From the NCBI RefSeq assembly GCF_900167275.1, contig NZ_FUWX01000004.1:310001-374000 (forward strand): a stretch of 64,000 nt of DNA, in the 5' to 3' direction. The position numbers and the translations under genes were made by a program. This document shows, in pieces, positions 14,338-22,304 of this stretch. Source of the DNA: Cetobacterium ceti (lineage in GTDB: Bacteria; Fusobacteriota; Fusobacteriia; Fusobacteriales; Fusobacteriaceae). How positions within the stretch are numbered: the stretch's first letter is position 1; every line of letters begins with the position of its first letter. The notes under the pieces were generated by a model, which worked only from the letters and a program-made list of their open reading frames with translations, was not told the origin of the DNA and ran no database searches.

Positions 14338-16327
14338 CTTTGTAATTAATAATAATTATTTCATGACCAGAAAGTTCGTCTAAAATAAAATCAAGGGAAT
14401 TATCGTCCTTGTCAATAAAAGAGATTTCCTCTTGGGTACTTTCTTTGAAAATAGAAGTAATATTTTTATTTAAATTAAGATTAAAACTTATATTTTGTAA
14501 AGTTACTTTATCTTGAATTGTATAGATGTCCTGAGAAGGTTTTTCCACAGAATAATTAAGTAAGTGAAGTAAAATTCTAGATGTATTTTCTTGAATATTT
14601 AAGGATGTTATTAAAGAATTAGGGCCATTATGAGATAGTAATTTTTTAGGTAAAAGTAATTCTATACTGTCTTTTATTATTTCTTTACACCACTTGGCTC
14701 CGTTTTTTCTATAAATATTAAAAATACCATGGGAAAAATAAATATAGTTATCTCCTTTTATGGCTCCAGGGTAACCAATTTTTCCAGAGGAGGGAGCATG
14801 TTGATGGGAACAAAATAATTCTCCTTTTCTATCAAAATATGGTTCAATAGTATTTAGAATAATAGAATCACCTATATTTTCCATATGTATTCCTCGAAGA
14901 TACATAACATGTTCCTCTTTAGGAAGATTTTTTCCTAAAATATCATTGGGAAGAATGAAATTTCTTTCAAAGGGAGAATCTCCTAAATATTTTAAAGAAA
15001 ATAAATTGTTATTATTGGTTTTGTCTATCATGGATAAATAGGAGCTGATTATTTTTCCTCCTTGGTTTATATAGTTTTTTAATTTATTATATAAATTTAA
15101 ATTATAAAAAATCATATCTGGAAGAATAAGAAGCTTATATTTTGAAAAATCCATGGAAGAATCAATAATATCAAATTGATAAGCCATTTCTTGTAACATT
15201 CTCATGGCACCTATTAAAGATGGAGATAATCCACCTTCATTAGGCTTATAAAACTCTTCAGGAGTAAGTAGAGCAATTTCTGTTAAAGGTTTTCCATTGA
15301 CACAATATTTTTCTTTTCTTTTTACTTGACCGTAAACCTCTCCAATTAAATCATAAGTTCCCTTGGAAAGTTTTCCATTTGGATGGAGTTGATCTCCTAT
15401 GGAGCATCCAGCTCCTAGGGTTAACATATTAAAACATTCAAATTCTAAGGCTTCTTTATTTTTAAAGGAGTGGAAATCTCCCCAATAGGTATGAAATTTC
15501 CCTGTCATTCCAAAAATATCTTTCCCTAAATTTCTAGCATAACGAACTGTTCCTGGGAAATGATCATAACCCCATCCACCACTGGGAAGAGATTCTAATT
15601 CTAAATGGGAGTATACATCTAAAGCCTTTTTAAAATTAGGACCCACATGGGAGCTATTGAAAAAAATAGTAGCCTTAGGAACTTCTTGTTTTATTAAGGC
15701 TGAAATTTCTCTTCTAAATTCATCTAACATTATTGAGGAATAAATCAATCTTTCATCTTTATTTTTAATATTCATATTTAGTTTTAACATATTTTCAATA
15801 CAGATATCACAGTTACAATCTACTTTAAATAAAATATCTAAAAAGAAACCATCAACTCTTTCTTTTCCAAGGGTTTCAATAATATCTAAAATATGCTCCT
15901 TAAAAAACTGCCTATAAGGACTATTTAAACAGATGGTATTATAAAAATGAGGTTCTGGAATATTTTGAGTATTTATATAATCTCCATTTTCATCAATGGA
16001 AAGCCATTGGGGAAATTCTCTCATAATTCTTCCATCCCATTGAACAGTTGTATAAATAGGAACTTTAATTCCTAGTTTATGACAAGAATCTATTTGTTCA
16101 ATTAAAAGATTTTTATTTTGCAAATGGGGATGTATTAAGTGGGGATGCTTTTTAGAAGGATAGTAAAGCCAACCGTGATGACATCTTCCAAAGGTTGTTA
16201 CAGAATTTATATGGGCTTCATTTAAAGTTTTAGCAAACTCTTCCCCATTGAATTTTTCACCAATATTCTCTATAAACTCACTAGTATGAAAGTCTAAATG
16301 GACTTGTCTTTGTATCTCTTTTTCCAT
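14327..16327 (-). CDS. Fucosidase-like glycoside hydrolase with beta-galactosidase trimerization-type domain
   Basis: A 666-residue cytoplasmic protein without a signal peptide. Residues 1-330 look like a TIM barrel of the alpha-L-fucosidase/GH151-like group. Features are LDFHTSEFIENIG at the start, FGRCHHGWLYYPSK near residue 46, PIYTTVQWD near 90, and VDGFFLDILFKVDCNCDIC around 160. A second part (about 345-440) resembles the GATase-like beta-galactosidase trimerization domain (ALLTPEEFY, LLILPDMIFYNLNLY, INQGGKIISS). Exact substrate is not readable. It sits at the end of a carbohydrate ABC importer operon, so it probably hydrolyses the imported oligosaccharide inside the cell. Confidence 0.65.
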   Translation of the reverse strand: MEKEIQRQVHLDFHTSEFIENIGEKFNGEEFAKTLNEAHINSVTTFGRCHHGWLYYPSKKHPHLIHPHLQNKNLLIEQIDSCHKLGIKVPIYTTVQWDGRIMREFPQWLSIDENGDYINTQNIPEPHFYNTICLNSPYRQFFKEHILDIIETLGKERVDGFFLDILFKVDCNCDICIENMLKLNMNIKNKDERLIYSSIMLDEFRREISALIKQEVPKATIFFNSSHVGPNFKKALDVYSHLELESLPSGGWGYDHFPGTVRYARNLGKDIFGMTGKFHTYWGDFHSFKNKEALEFECFNMLTLGAGCSIGDQLHPNGKLSKGTYDLIGEVYGQVKRKEKYCVNGKPLTEIALLTPEEFYKPNEGGLSPSLIGAMRMLQEMAYQFDIIDSSMDFSKYKLLILPDMIFYNLNLYNKLKNYINQGGKIISSYLSMIDKTNNNNLFSLKYLGDSPFERNFILPNDILGKNLPKEEHVMYLRGIHMENIGDSIILNTIEPYFDRKGELFCSHQHAPSSGKIGYPGAIKGDNYIYFSHGIFNIYRKNGAKWCKEIIKDSIELLLPKKLLSHNGPNSLITSLNIQENTSRILLHLLNYSVEKPSQDIYTIQDKVTLQNISFNLNLNKNITSIFKESTQEEISFIDKDDNSLDFILDELSGHEIIIINYKEKL

Positions 16328-16338
16328 AAAAATCTCCT

Positions 16339-17169
16339 TTATTCTTTAATAGCTCCTGCACTTAAACCACTTTCTATTTTTTCTTGGAAAAGCATATATA
16401 TCACAAGGGGAATTAAAACAGTAATGGCAATGGCCGCCATTAGTAATCCATATTCTGATCCTCTTTCTCCATTGAAATTTAGAAGTCCTAGAGTAATAGG
16501 TTTTAATTTATCATCATTTATAAATAAAAGTGGGAAAATAATATTATTCCAAGCACCTAAAAAATTAAAAATTGATATGGTGGCAATAGCGGGCATTGTA
16601 AGGGGAAAAACTATTTTAGAATAGACCTTCCAAAAACTTGCACCATCAATTATGGCAGCCTCAATAAGGGAATTATTAATCCCTCTCATAAAACCTGTTA
16701 AAACTAAAATACTAAAGGGTAAAGAAAAAGCAACATATATTAATACCAAAGCCACAAGATTATTTTTTAATCCTAAAACACTTATGAAATATGAAATTGG
16801 AACTAAAATACTTTGCATGGGAATCATCATTCCAAGAAGAAAAAATATAGAAAGATATTTATTAAATCTAAAATTAAAACGAGATAATACAAAGGAAACC
16901 ATAGAAGCTGTAAAAGCAAGAAGAATAACTGTAGAAATGGATATTCCTAAACTGTTGAAAAAATATTTCCCCATTTTTGCTCCATTCCAAGCATCAATAT
17001 AATTTTCAATTCTAGCTATGGTTGGAAATGAAAAGGGAGCTGAGAAAATTTCACTATTATTTTTTAAGGATGAAAATATGGTGAAAATCATAGGTCCAAT
17101 AAAGGATAAACTTAAAAATATTAAAAAGGAATATATGGTTATAATTTGTTTTTTATTTTGTTTAGGCAA
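16339..17169 (-). CDS. Carbohydrate ABC transporter permease (MalG/UgpE type)
   Basis: A 276-residue inner-membrane protein with six hydrophobic segments. It has the EAA loop EAAIIDGASFWKVYSKIVFPLTMPAI, the contact site for the ATPase. The end, LSAGAIKE, is typical of MalG-type CUT1 permeases. It overlaps the upstream permease gene by 8 bases. No ATPase gene is in this operon, so a shared MsmK/MalK-type ATPase elsewhere is likely. Confidence 0.93.
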   Translation of the reverse strand: MPKQNKKQIITIYSFLIFLSLSFIGPMIFTIFSSLKNNSEIFSAPFSFPTIARIENYIDAWNGAKMGKYFFNSLGISISTVILLAFTASMVSFVLSRFNFRFNKYLSIFFLLGMMIPMQSILVPISYFISVLGLKNNLVALVLIYVAFSLPFSILVLTGFMRGINNSLIEAAIIDGASFWKVYSKIVFPLTMPAIATISIFNFLGAWNNIIFPLLFINDDKLKPITLGLLNFNGERGSEYGLLMAAIAITVLIPLVIYMLFQEKIESGLSAGAIKE

Positions 17170-18058
17170 CTTTTTTCACTCCCTTCTCCCTTGTTAAATA
17201 TTTACTTAAAATAGTTAAAGATAAAGTTAAAAATAGTAAAACCACTCCAATGGCACTACCCTTACCAAAATTATCATATCTAAAGGATTCGTAGTATAAA
17301 AGAGTTGTAGGTAAATTTGTAAGACCATTAGGGCCGCCTTCAGTCATGGCAAAGATAAGATCAAAAACTTTAATAGACCCTATAATATCCATTACAATAC
17401 AAATACCTAAAATAGGTTTTAGCATAGGAATTGTAATAAGAAAAAATTTTTGTATTTCATTTGCTCCATCAATTTCAGCAGCTTCATAAAGTTCTTGTGG
17501 AATTGTGGTCAATCCAGCTAGTAGAATAACCATGTAAAATCCAACACCAGCCCAAATATTTACAAAAATAACTGTATTCATGGCAGTGGTTTTATCAATT
17601 AGCCATGGAAGAGCATATTTATGTAAATCTAAAAATTTTAGTAAAAGATTTAAAGCTCCATTGGGCATAAAAATAAAATACCACATTAAACCTACAGCTG
17701 TTAGTGGGAAAATAGTAGGAACAAAGAAAATAGCCTTAAATAGTCGATGACCTCTACATTTGGTATTTATAGCAACTGCTAAAAGAAGAGCTATAGGTGT
17801 ATGAAATAACACACTGAAAAAAACCATTTTGAACATATTCTTTAGGGATAAAAGAAAACTTTTATCCCCTATTAGATTTTTATAATTATTTAATCCTACA
17901 AATTTAATGGGAGATGCTGCCATTCCATTCCAATCTCCTATGGAAAATAAAAATGCTCCTAGAAGAGGAATTATTTGAAAGGCAATATAGATAAAAAGTG
18001 CAGGAAAAATAAAACCAAAAATTAATATTTTATCCCATTTGCTACTTATTTTTATCAT
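17162..18058 (-). CDS. Carbohydrate ABC transporter permease (MalF/UgpA type)
   Basis: A 298-residue inner-membrane permease with N-terminal membrane segment FPALFIYIAFQIIPLLGAF. Its EAA loop is EAAEIDGANEIQKFFLITIPMLKP. It pairs with the MalG-type permease downstream. ATG overlaps the stop of the binding-protein gene by 1 base, indicating translational coupling. Confidence 0.93.
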   Translation of the reverse strand: MIKISSKWDKILIFGFIFPALFIYIAFQIIPLLGAFLFSIGDWNGMAASPIKFVGLNNYKNLIGDKSFLLSLKNMFKMVFFSVLFHTPIALLLAVAINTKCRGHRLFKAIFFVPTIFPLTAVGLMWYFIFMPNGALNLLLKFLDLHKYALPWLIDKTTAMNTVIFVNIWAGVGFYMVILLAGLTTIPQELYEAAEIDGANEIQKFFLITIPMLKPILGICIVMDIIGSIKVFDLIFAMTEGGPNGLTNLPTTLLYYESFRYDNFGKGSAIGVVLLFLTLSLTILSKYLTREKGVKKVA

Positions 18059-19362
18059 TATTTCTCCTTTCTATTAATTTCTTCTTGAATTTCATTTCCT
18101 GCATTTTCAGGAGTTCCACCCATTAATATTCCAACTATGGAATTTCTTGTTCTATCTTGCATAGATGGTAAAGGATCAAAGTCAAAAATATCTACAGCTA
18201 TATTAGCAGATGTACTTGCAAGTTTTATATTTTCTAAGAAAAGATTATTTACTTTGGTTTTATCTATTTCAAAATCATTTCTAGGAAGTAAAAATGCAGC
18301 ATCATTGGCATATTTACCACCAGCTTCTTTGGAAGTTAACATTTTTAAAAGAGCAAGGGTATATTCCTTTTCTTTTCCTTGTAAATTTCCAGATACCATA
18401 TATGGACTAACAACTTGCATATCATCATTTTTATATTGAGATTTTTCTTTAAAGTATGGGAATTTTGCAAATTTTATATTTTTATAAACTGGAGTTTTCT
18501 CTGGATCATTGAAGGCAGCTATATTCCAAGGCCCTGTGAAAACCATGGCAGCCTCTCCAGTTTGAAATTGAGTAATAGCAATATTATCACTTATTCCAGG
18601 AGCTGATGGAGAGAAAGCTTCTTTATCATTTAAAATTTTTATAAAATTTAAAGTTTCAACAACTGAAGGGTCATTCCAAGATAAGGTTCTATTACCCAGT
18701 TTTTTAGCATTTTCAGTCCCAAGCCACCGATAAAAAATTTGATTATGAAGATGACCTACAACATAGGTGGATTTAGCACCAAGACCTATGGGAATAATAT
18801 TATTTTCTTTTAATTTATCAATGGCAAGTAAAAAATCATCCCAAGTTTCAGGAAAAGTTTCAATTCCAGCCTTTTTTAAAAGTTCTTCATTGTAATAAAA
18901 CCCCATTAAACCTACTTCCATTGGAATTCCATAGATACCATTTTTACCTTCAAGGGTATAATAATTTAAAGGACCTTTATTAAAGCCCTTGCTCCAAGAG
19001 GAGTCACTATCTAAAATAGGTTTTAAATCTAAAAGTAAACCATTGTTAATATATTCATCTAAATTGGCAACCCCTTGAATTCTGAAAATATTTGGCAAGG
19101 TACCAGATGCTAAATCAGTTTTTAGTTTATTATTAAATGAAGATTCATCCCCTTGAGATTCATCAATAACAATGGCATCAGGATATTTTTCTTCAAATTG
19201 CGATATTATATCCCTATAAATTCCTACTGTTTTAGATGTTCCTGCCATACGAGTTAATAAACGAATCTTGATTTTTCCATCCTCTTGATCTTTTGAGCCA
19301 CAACTAAGAAGTAAAAGAGTTATTAAGAATAAAGTTACTTTAGAAATAATTTTCTTAAACAT
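18058..19362 (-). CDS. Extracellular sugar-binding lipoprotein of an ABC importer
   Basis: A 434-residue family-1 solute-binding protein. The signal peptide ends in the lipobox LLLSC, with C21 as the lipidated residue. Core features include AGTSKTVGIYRDIISQFEEKYPD, the WDDFLLAIDKL segment and GEAAMVFTGPWN, all typical of oligosaccharide-binding proteins. First gene of the operon binding protein - two permeases - glycoside hydrolase. AGGAGG precedes the ATG. The ligand is not determinable; the linked hydrolase hints at a fucosylated or galactosylated oligosaccharide. Confidence 0.92.
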   Translation of the reverse strand: MFKKIISKVTLFLITLLLLSCGSKDQEDGKIKIRLLTRMAGTSKTVGIYRDIISQFEEKYPDAIVIDESQGDESSFNNKLKTDLASGTLPNIFRIQGVANLDEYINNGLLLDLKPILDSDSSWSKGFNKGPLNYYTLEGKNGIYGIPMEVGLMGFYYNEELLKKAGIETFPETWDDFLLAIDKLKENNIIPIGLGAKSTYVVGHLHNQIFYRWLGTENAKKLGNRTLSWNDPSVVETLNFIKILNDKEAFSPSAPGISDNIAITQFQTGEAAMVFTGPWNIAAFNDPEKTPVYKNIKFAKFPYFKEKSQYKNDDMQVVSPYMVSGNLQGKEKEYTLALLKMLTSKEAGGKYANDAAFLLPRNDFEIDKTKVNNLFLENIKLASTSANIAVDIFDFDPLPSMQDRTRNSIVGILMGGTPENAGNEIQEEINRKEK

Positions 19363-19448
19363 TGAAACCTCCTACTTAAATTTGCTTAGTAATAGATTAT
19401 ATTTTATAAAACAAAAAAATCAAAATTTCTCTAAATATTTACAAAAAG

Positions 19449-19551
19449 TCGTTTATAAACTGAGTAAAATAAAATAAAATTGTAAAAATATAGATGATAA
19501 AAATAAAATTGAATATTAACGACAGGAAAAACAATAAAAATCGTTTATAAA
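19449..19551. repeat. Short repeats upstream of the Rep_3 gene
   Basis: TCGTTTATAAA occurs at 19449-19459 and again at 19541-19551. An inverted near-copy (ATTAACGAC, 19515-19523) lies between them. This intergenic 222 bp is otherwise plain AT-rich sequence. Such repeats ahead of a Rep_3 initiator fit iterons or an autoregulatory operator, but two or three copies are few for an origin. Confidence 0.45.
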
Positions 19552-19584
19552 AAAATAGAAAAATATTGAAAAGAGGTGAAAATT

Positions 19585-20508
19585 GTGGAAAAAATGTTTT
19601 CTATTATGAATAGCAAGGGATTTTTACAAAATTATAAGATAAAATTTTTGAAAAATTTAAATAAAAGAGAAAAAAAACTTTTAGAAATTTCTAACTTAAA
19701 AAAAGAAAAGAATATATTTACTCAAGAAGAAATATTAGAAAAACTAAAATTAAAAGATTTTCAAGAAATAGAAAAATTTTTATTAGATTTTTCAAAAAAA
19801 GTTATAATTATCGAAGAGAAAAAAAATAATTTAAAAGTTCAACTATCTATTTTAAAATCTTATATTTTTTTAGAAAATAAAATCTATATTTTCTATGGAG
19901 AGGAAATTAGAAATAGTTTTTTAGAAAATAATATTTTTAACAAAATAGGTTTAGATAAACTTTTAATTTTTAAAGAAAAATATGCCTATGAATTTTATGA
20001 ATTTTTATTGAGAGAAAAAAACAAAAAAAATGAAATAGAAATTTCCATTGAAAAAATAAGAGAAATTTTAGATGCAAAAAATTTATATACAAGATTTTTT
20101 GATTTGGAAAAAAAATTGCTTATTCCAATTGTTAAAGAATTAAAAACGATGGGAGAGTTAAAATTTTCTTATGAAAAAATAAAGTGTGGAAATCATAGGG
20201 GGGGAAAGATTTTAGGAATTAAATTAAATTTTCTTGAATTTTTCCAGGAGAATAAAAAGAATATAAATTTTAAAATTGAAAGGGAATTTAAAAGCTTATA
20301 TGAAGTTCATGGAGTTGTTTCAAATATTATAAATAAATATAATGAAAAATATCTGTATAACCATTTATTACAATTGAAATTTTTATTGAAAATTTATACT
20401 TTAAAAGATGGAGAAAAAATGGTTCTAAATGATAAAAAATATATTATAGAAATAAATTATAAAAAGAATAAACCTAGTAAAATTGAAGTTTTCTTAAAGG
20501 AAAAGTAG
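19585..20508 (+). CDS. Rep_3 (RepB/RepA-like) replication initiator family protein
   Basis: About 307 residues, Lys-rich. The second half has NLYTRFFDLEKKLLIPIVKELK, then LKFSYEKIKCGN, then GGKILGIKLNF. That is the pattern of the second winged helix of Rep_3-superfamily plasmid initiators (YxRFxxLxxxVLxPAxxEI...). The N-terminal half would be the first winged helix. Such proteins bind iterons at plasmid origins. Here it lies alone among chromosomal genes, so it may be a relic of an integrated plasmid or a repurposed DNA-binding protein. The nominal GTG 19576 overlaps the AGAGGTGA Shine-Dalgarno, so GTG 19585 (or ATG 19594) is preferred. Confidence 0.7.
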   Translation: MEKMFSIMNSKGFLQNYKIKFLKNLNKREKKLLEISNLKKEKNIFTQEEILEKLKLKDFQEIEKFLLDFSKKVIIIEEKKNNLKVQLSILKSYIFLENKIYIFYGEEIRNSFLENNIFNKIGLDKLLIFKEKYAYEFYEFLLREKNKKNEIEISIEKIREILDAKNLYTRFFDLEKKLLIPIVKELKTMGELKFSYEKIKCGNHRGGKILGIKLNFLEFFQENKKNINFKIEREFKSLYEVHGVVSNIINKYNEKYLYNHLLQLKFLLKIYTLKDGEKMVLNDKKYIIEINYKKNKPSKIEVFLKEK

Positions 20509-20530
20509 AGGAAAAAATCCCTCTACTTTT
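20501..20530. terminator. Bidirectional terminator
   Basis: AAAAGTAGAGG (20501-20511) / CCTCTACTTTT (20520-20530), an 11-bp perfect stem. It covers the stop codons of the convergent Rep_3 and binding-protein genes. Confidence 0.85.
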
Positions 20531-21380
20531 GAATAAAATATGAATGAAGATATTTAATAGTATTAGCTACTCTAACTCCTGAAGACATATCAGATAACCC
20601 TACTTTTATAAATCTATTATTTTTTACAGCATCTAAATCTTTAATCGGAGAATCTTCTTTTAAAAATTTAATTTTTGATTCATAGGATTGATCTCCGTAA
20701 TCAATAACAATTATATATTTAGGATTATTAGCAATAATATCTTCCCAACTACCTAGAGGAAAGCCACCTTTTAAATTTTTAAAAATATTATTTCCACCAG
20801 CCATGGTTATAATTGTGTTTCCTATACCAGAATTACCAACTACCATAGGTGTTGAAACTCCAGAATCATAGGCAAAAACCATAGGTGGATTTTTTATTTT
20901 ATCATTGGCAACATCTTTTAAATCCTTTTTCATTTTATCCACAACTTTTTGAGCATTGGCTTCTAAACCAAATATTTTTCCATATTCTAATATATCCACA
21001 TAAATATCCTCTATTTTATTTGTATTTTGAGAATTAGGAATATAAACTTCAATTCCATTTTCTTCTAATTCACTTAAGGGTCCTAAATATTTAGGAGTGG
21101 TAATAGATTTCCATCCAGTTAAAAAATCTGGATTTAAACTATAGAAATATTCTTTAGAGGGAGCTCTTTTGGAAATGATAGGAATTTCATCATAGGATTT
21201 TTTTAAAGATGGAAGAATTTGATCATCTAAAAATGCTGTTCCAATCATTTGTTTTTGTGCACCTATGGAAAGTAAAATTTCCGTTGTAAATTGTGAAGCT
21301 GAAATTGCCCTTTGAGGGATTTCTTTAGTAAAAGTTAAAATATTTAAAGTAATTAATAATATAAATATTATTTGTTTCAT
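20523..21380 (-). CDS. Periplasmic binding protein, cobalamin/siderophore type (BtuF/FhuD-like)
   Basis: A 285-residue class III solute-binding protein with an N-terminal signal peptide (residues 1-18) and no lipobox cysteine, so it is probably soluble in the periplasm. Features are RAISASQFTTEILLSIGAQKQMIGT at the start, the SLNPDFLTGW segment (typical NPDLI region), and the GGNNIF and LGSWEDIIANNPKYIIV segments. It delivers a metal chelate or corrinoid to a permease not encoded here. It starts about 70 bases from the promoter of the divergent cobalamin riboswitch, which favours a corrinoid link without proving it. Confidence 0.85.
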   Translation of the reverse strand: MKQIIFILLITLNILTFTKEIPQRAISASQFTTEILLSIGAQKQMIGTAFLDDQILPSLKKSYDEIPIISKRAPSKEYFYSLNPDFLTGWKSITTPKYLGPLSELEENGIEVYIPNSQNTNKIEDIYVDILEYGKIFGLEANAQKVVDKMKKDLKDVANDKIKNPPMVFAYDSGVSTPMVVGNSGIGNTIITMAGGNNIFKNLKGGFPLGSWEDIIANNPKYIIVIDYGDQSYESKIKFLKEDSPIKDLDAVKNNRFIKVGLSDMSSGVRVANTIKYLHSYFIQK

Positions 21381-21449
21381 AAGTCCTCCTTAGGAATGTA
21401 AAGATAAAAAAAGTTTAACTTAAAAATATATTTAAGTCAATGGAGAAAA

Positions 21450-21478
21450 TTGCCTTTTTTAAAATGAAATGTTATAAT
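21450..21478 (+). promoter_or_regulatory. Sigma-70-type promoter for the cobalamin riboswitch
   Basis: TTGCCT (21450-21455), a 17-base spacer, then TATAAT (21473-21478). The predicted transcription start precedes the riboswitch P1 stem by about 20 bases. Confidence 0.75.
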
Positions 21479-21503
21479 ATAGAACGTAGTATAGTAATAT
21501 ACA

Positions 21504-21665
21504 AATTTATGGTTTAAAGGGAAAGAGGTTAGAATCCTCTGCGGTCCCGCCACTGTAATGATGACAAAAATACTAAAACCACTGGAATTTTTTCTGGGAA
21601 GGGGTATTTGAGGATGAATCTTAGCCAGGAGACCTACCATAAATTAAAAAATCTGCGAGGACAGA
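21504..21665 (+). ncRNA. Cobalamin (B12) riboswitch upstream of a serine recombinase
   Basis: P1 is a 10-bp perfect pairing of AATTTATGGT (21504-21513) with ACCATAAATT (21636-21645). The conserved core is present: GCCACTGTAA, ACCACTGG, GGGAAGG and AGCCAGGAGACCT (B12 box). After P1 a small hairpin TCTG/CAGA (21652-21665) with loop CGAGGA precedes the AAAGGG Shine-Dalgarno of the next gene. This is the position of the kissing-loop P13 hairpin that controls translation. The first downstream gene on this strand is a recombinase, not a B12 gene. Confidence 0.93.
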
Positions 21666-21679
21666 AAGGGTGTATGAAA

Positions 21680-22261
21680 ATGAGAATCTATGGTTATGGA
21701 AGAATTAGTACAAGGAATCAAAGCTTGAAAAAACAAGTGGAAGCTCTAAGAAACTATGGAGTAAAAGAGGAAAATATTTTTACAGATGTGATAATTGGAA
21801 ATACTCGGGAAAATAGTTTGGAAAAACTCTTTGAGGAATTAAAAAGAGGGGATATTCTTGTGGTTAGAAGACTTGATAAACTTGGAAGTGATATGGATAT
21901 TGTTAAGAAAAGAATAATTTTCTTAATAAAAAGAAAGGTTACTTTAAAAGTTTTAGAAAATCAAGTTTTCCAGAAATATTTAGAAAATTTAGAAAATGAA
22001 GATTCTGTTTATTTGGAAAAAAAATTAGAGGGAGCTCTAGAAATTTTATTACTATTAAAAGAGAAGAAAAATGAAGAAACAAGAGAGCTTCTAAATGAAA
22101 GTAATCCAAAGGAAAAATTAAAAGTAGATAAAAAATCTTTGGAAAAATTTAAAAATTTATATGAGAAGTATTTAGAGAAAAGAATAAGAAAAAAAGATAT
22201 TTTAGAAAAATTAGAGATAAATAAAAATGGATTTAATTTATATGAAAGTTATATAAAGTAA
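21680..22261 (+). CDS. Serine recombinase (resolvase/invertase family)
   Basis: About 193 residues. MRIYGYGRISTRNQSLKKQVEAL at the start holds the nucleophilic serine in RIST, and RGDILVVRRLDKLGSDMDIV matches the LDRLGRS motif. The family's later arginine-rich helix is replaced by a Lys/Glu-rich stretch. The C-terminal segment RIRKKDILEKLEINKNGFNLY fits a helix-turn-helix. Length suits small resolvases or DNA invertases. ATG 21680 has AAAGGG at 9 bases; ATG 21674 is too close. The gene is the first coding sequence behind a cobalamin riboswitch, which is unusual. I see no clear pair of inverted recombination sites beside it. Confidence 0.82.
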   Translation: MRIYGYGRISTRNQSLKKQVEALRNYGVKEENIFTDVIIGNTRENSLEKLFEELKRGDILVVRRLDKLGSDMDIVKKRIIFLIKRKVTLKVLENQVFQKYLENLENEDSVYLEKKLEGALEILLLLKEKKNEETRELLNESNPKEKLKVDKKSLEKFKNLYEKYLEKRIRKKDILEKLEINKNGFNLYESYIK

Positions 22262-22264
22262 TAG

Positions 22265-22301
22265 AAAAAGAGGGTACTCCCTAGGAGAGTATCCTCTTTT
22301 T
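22265..22301. terminator. Bidirectional terminator
   Basis: AAAAAGAGGGTACTC (22265-22279) pairs with 22287-22301 with one G-T wobble. The flanking A and T tracts serve both the recombinase and lon. Confidence 0.88.
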
Positions 22302-22304
22302 AGG

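Noticed and set aside
18137-18606. Open frames antisense to the sugar-binding protein gene
   Set aside because: No Shine-Dalgarno, low-complexity translations, and complete overlap with a well-supported gene. The same applies to other antisense frames across the window (for example 2990-3384, 16652-17002, 22444-22632, 42883-43188, 60350-60808, 62829-63212).
19576-20508. Reading the whole window as a plasmid because of the Rep_3 gene
   Set aside because: polA, whiA, scpA, lon, mnmA and metabolic operons show a chromosome.
21381-22265. Inverted recombination sites flanking the serine recombinase as a phase-variable switch
   Set aside because: I found no convincing pair of inverted repeats next to the gene apart from the riboswitch and terminator stems.
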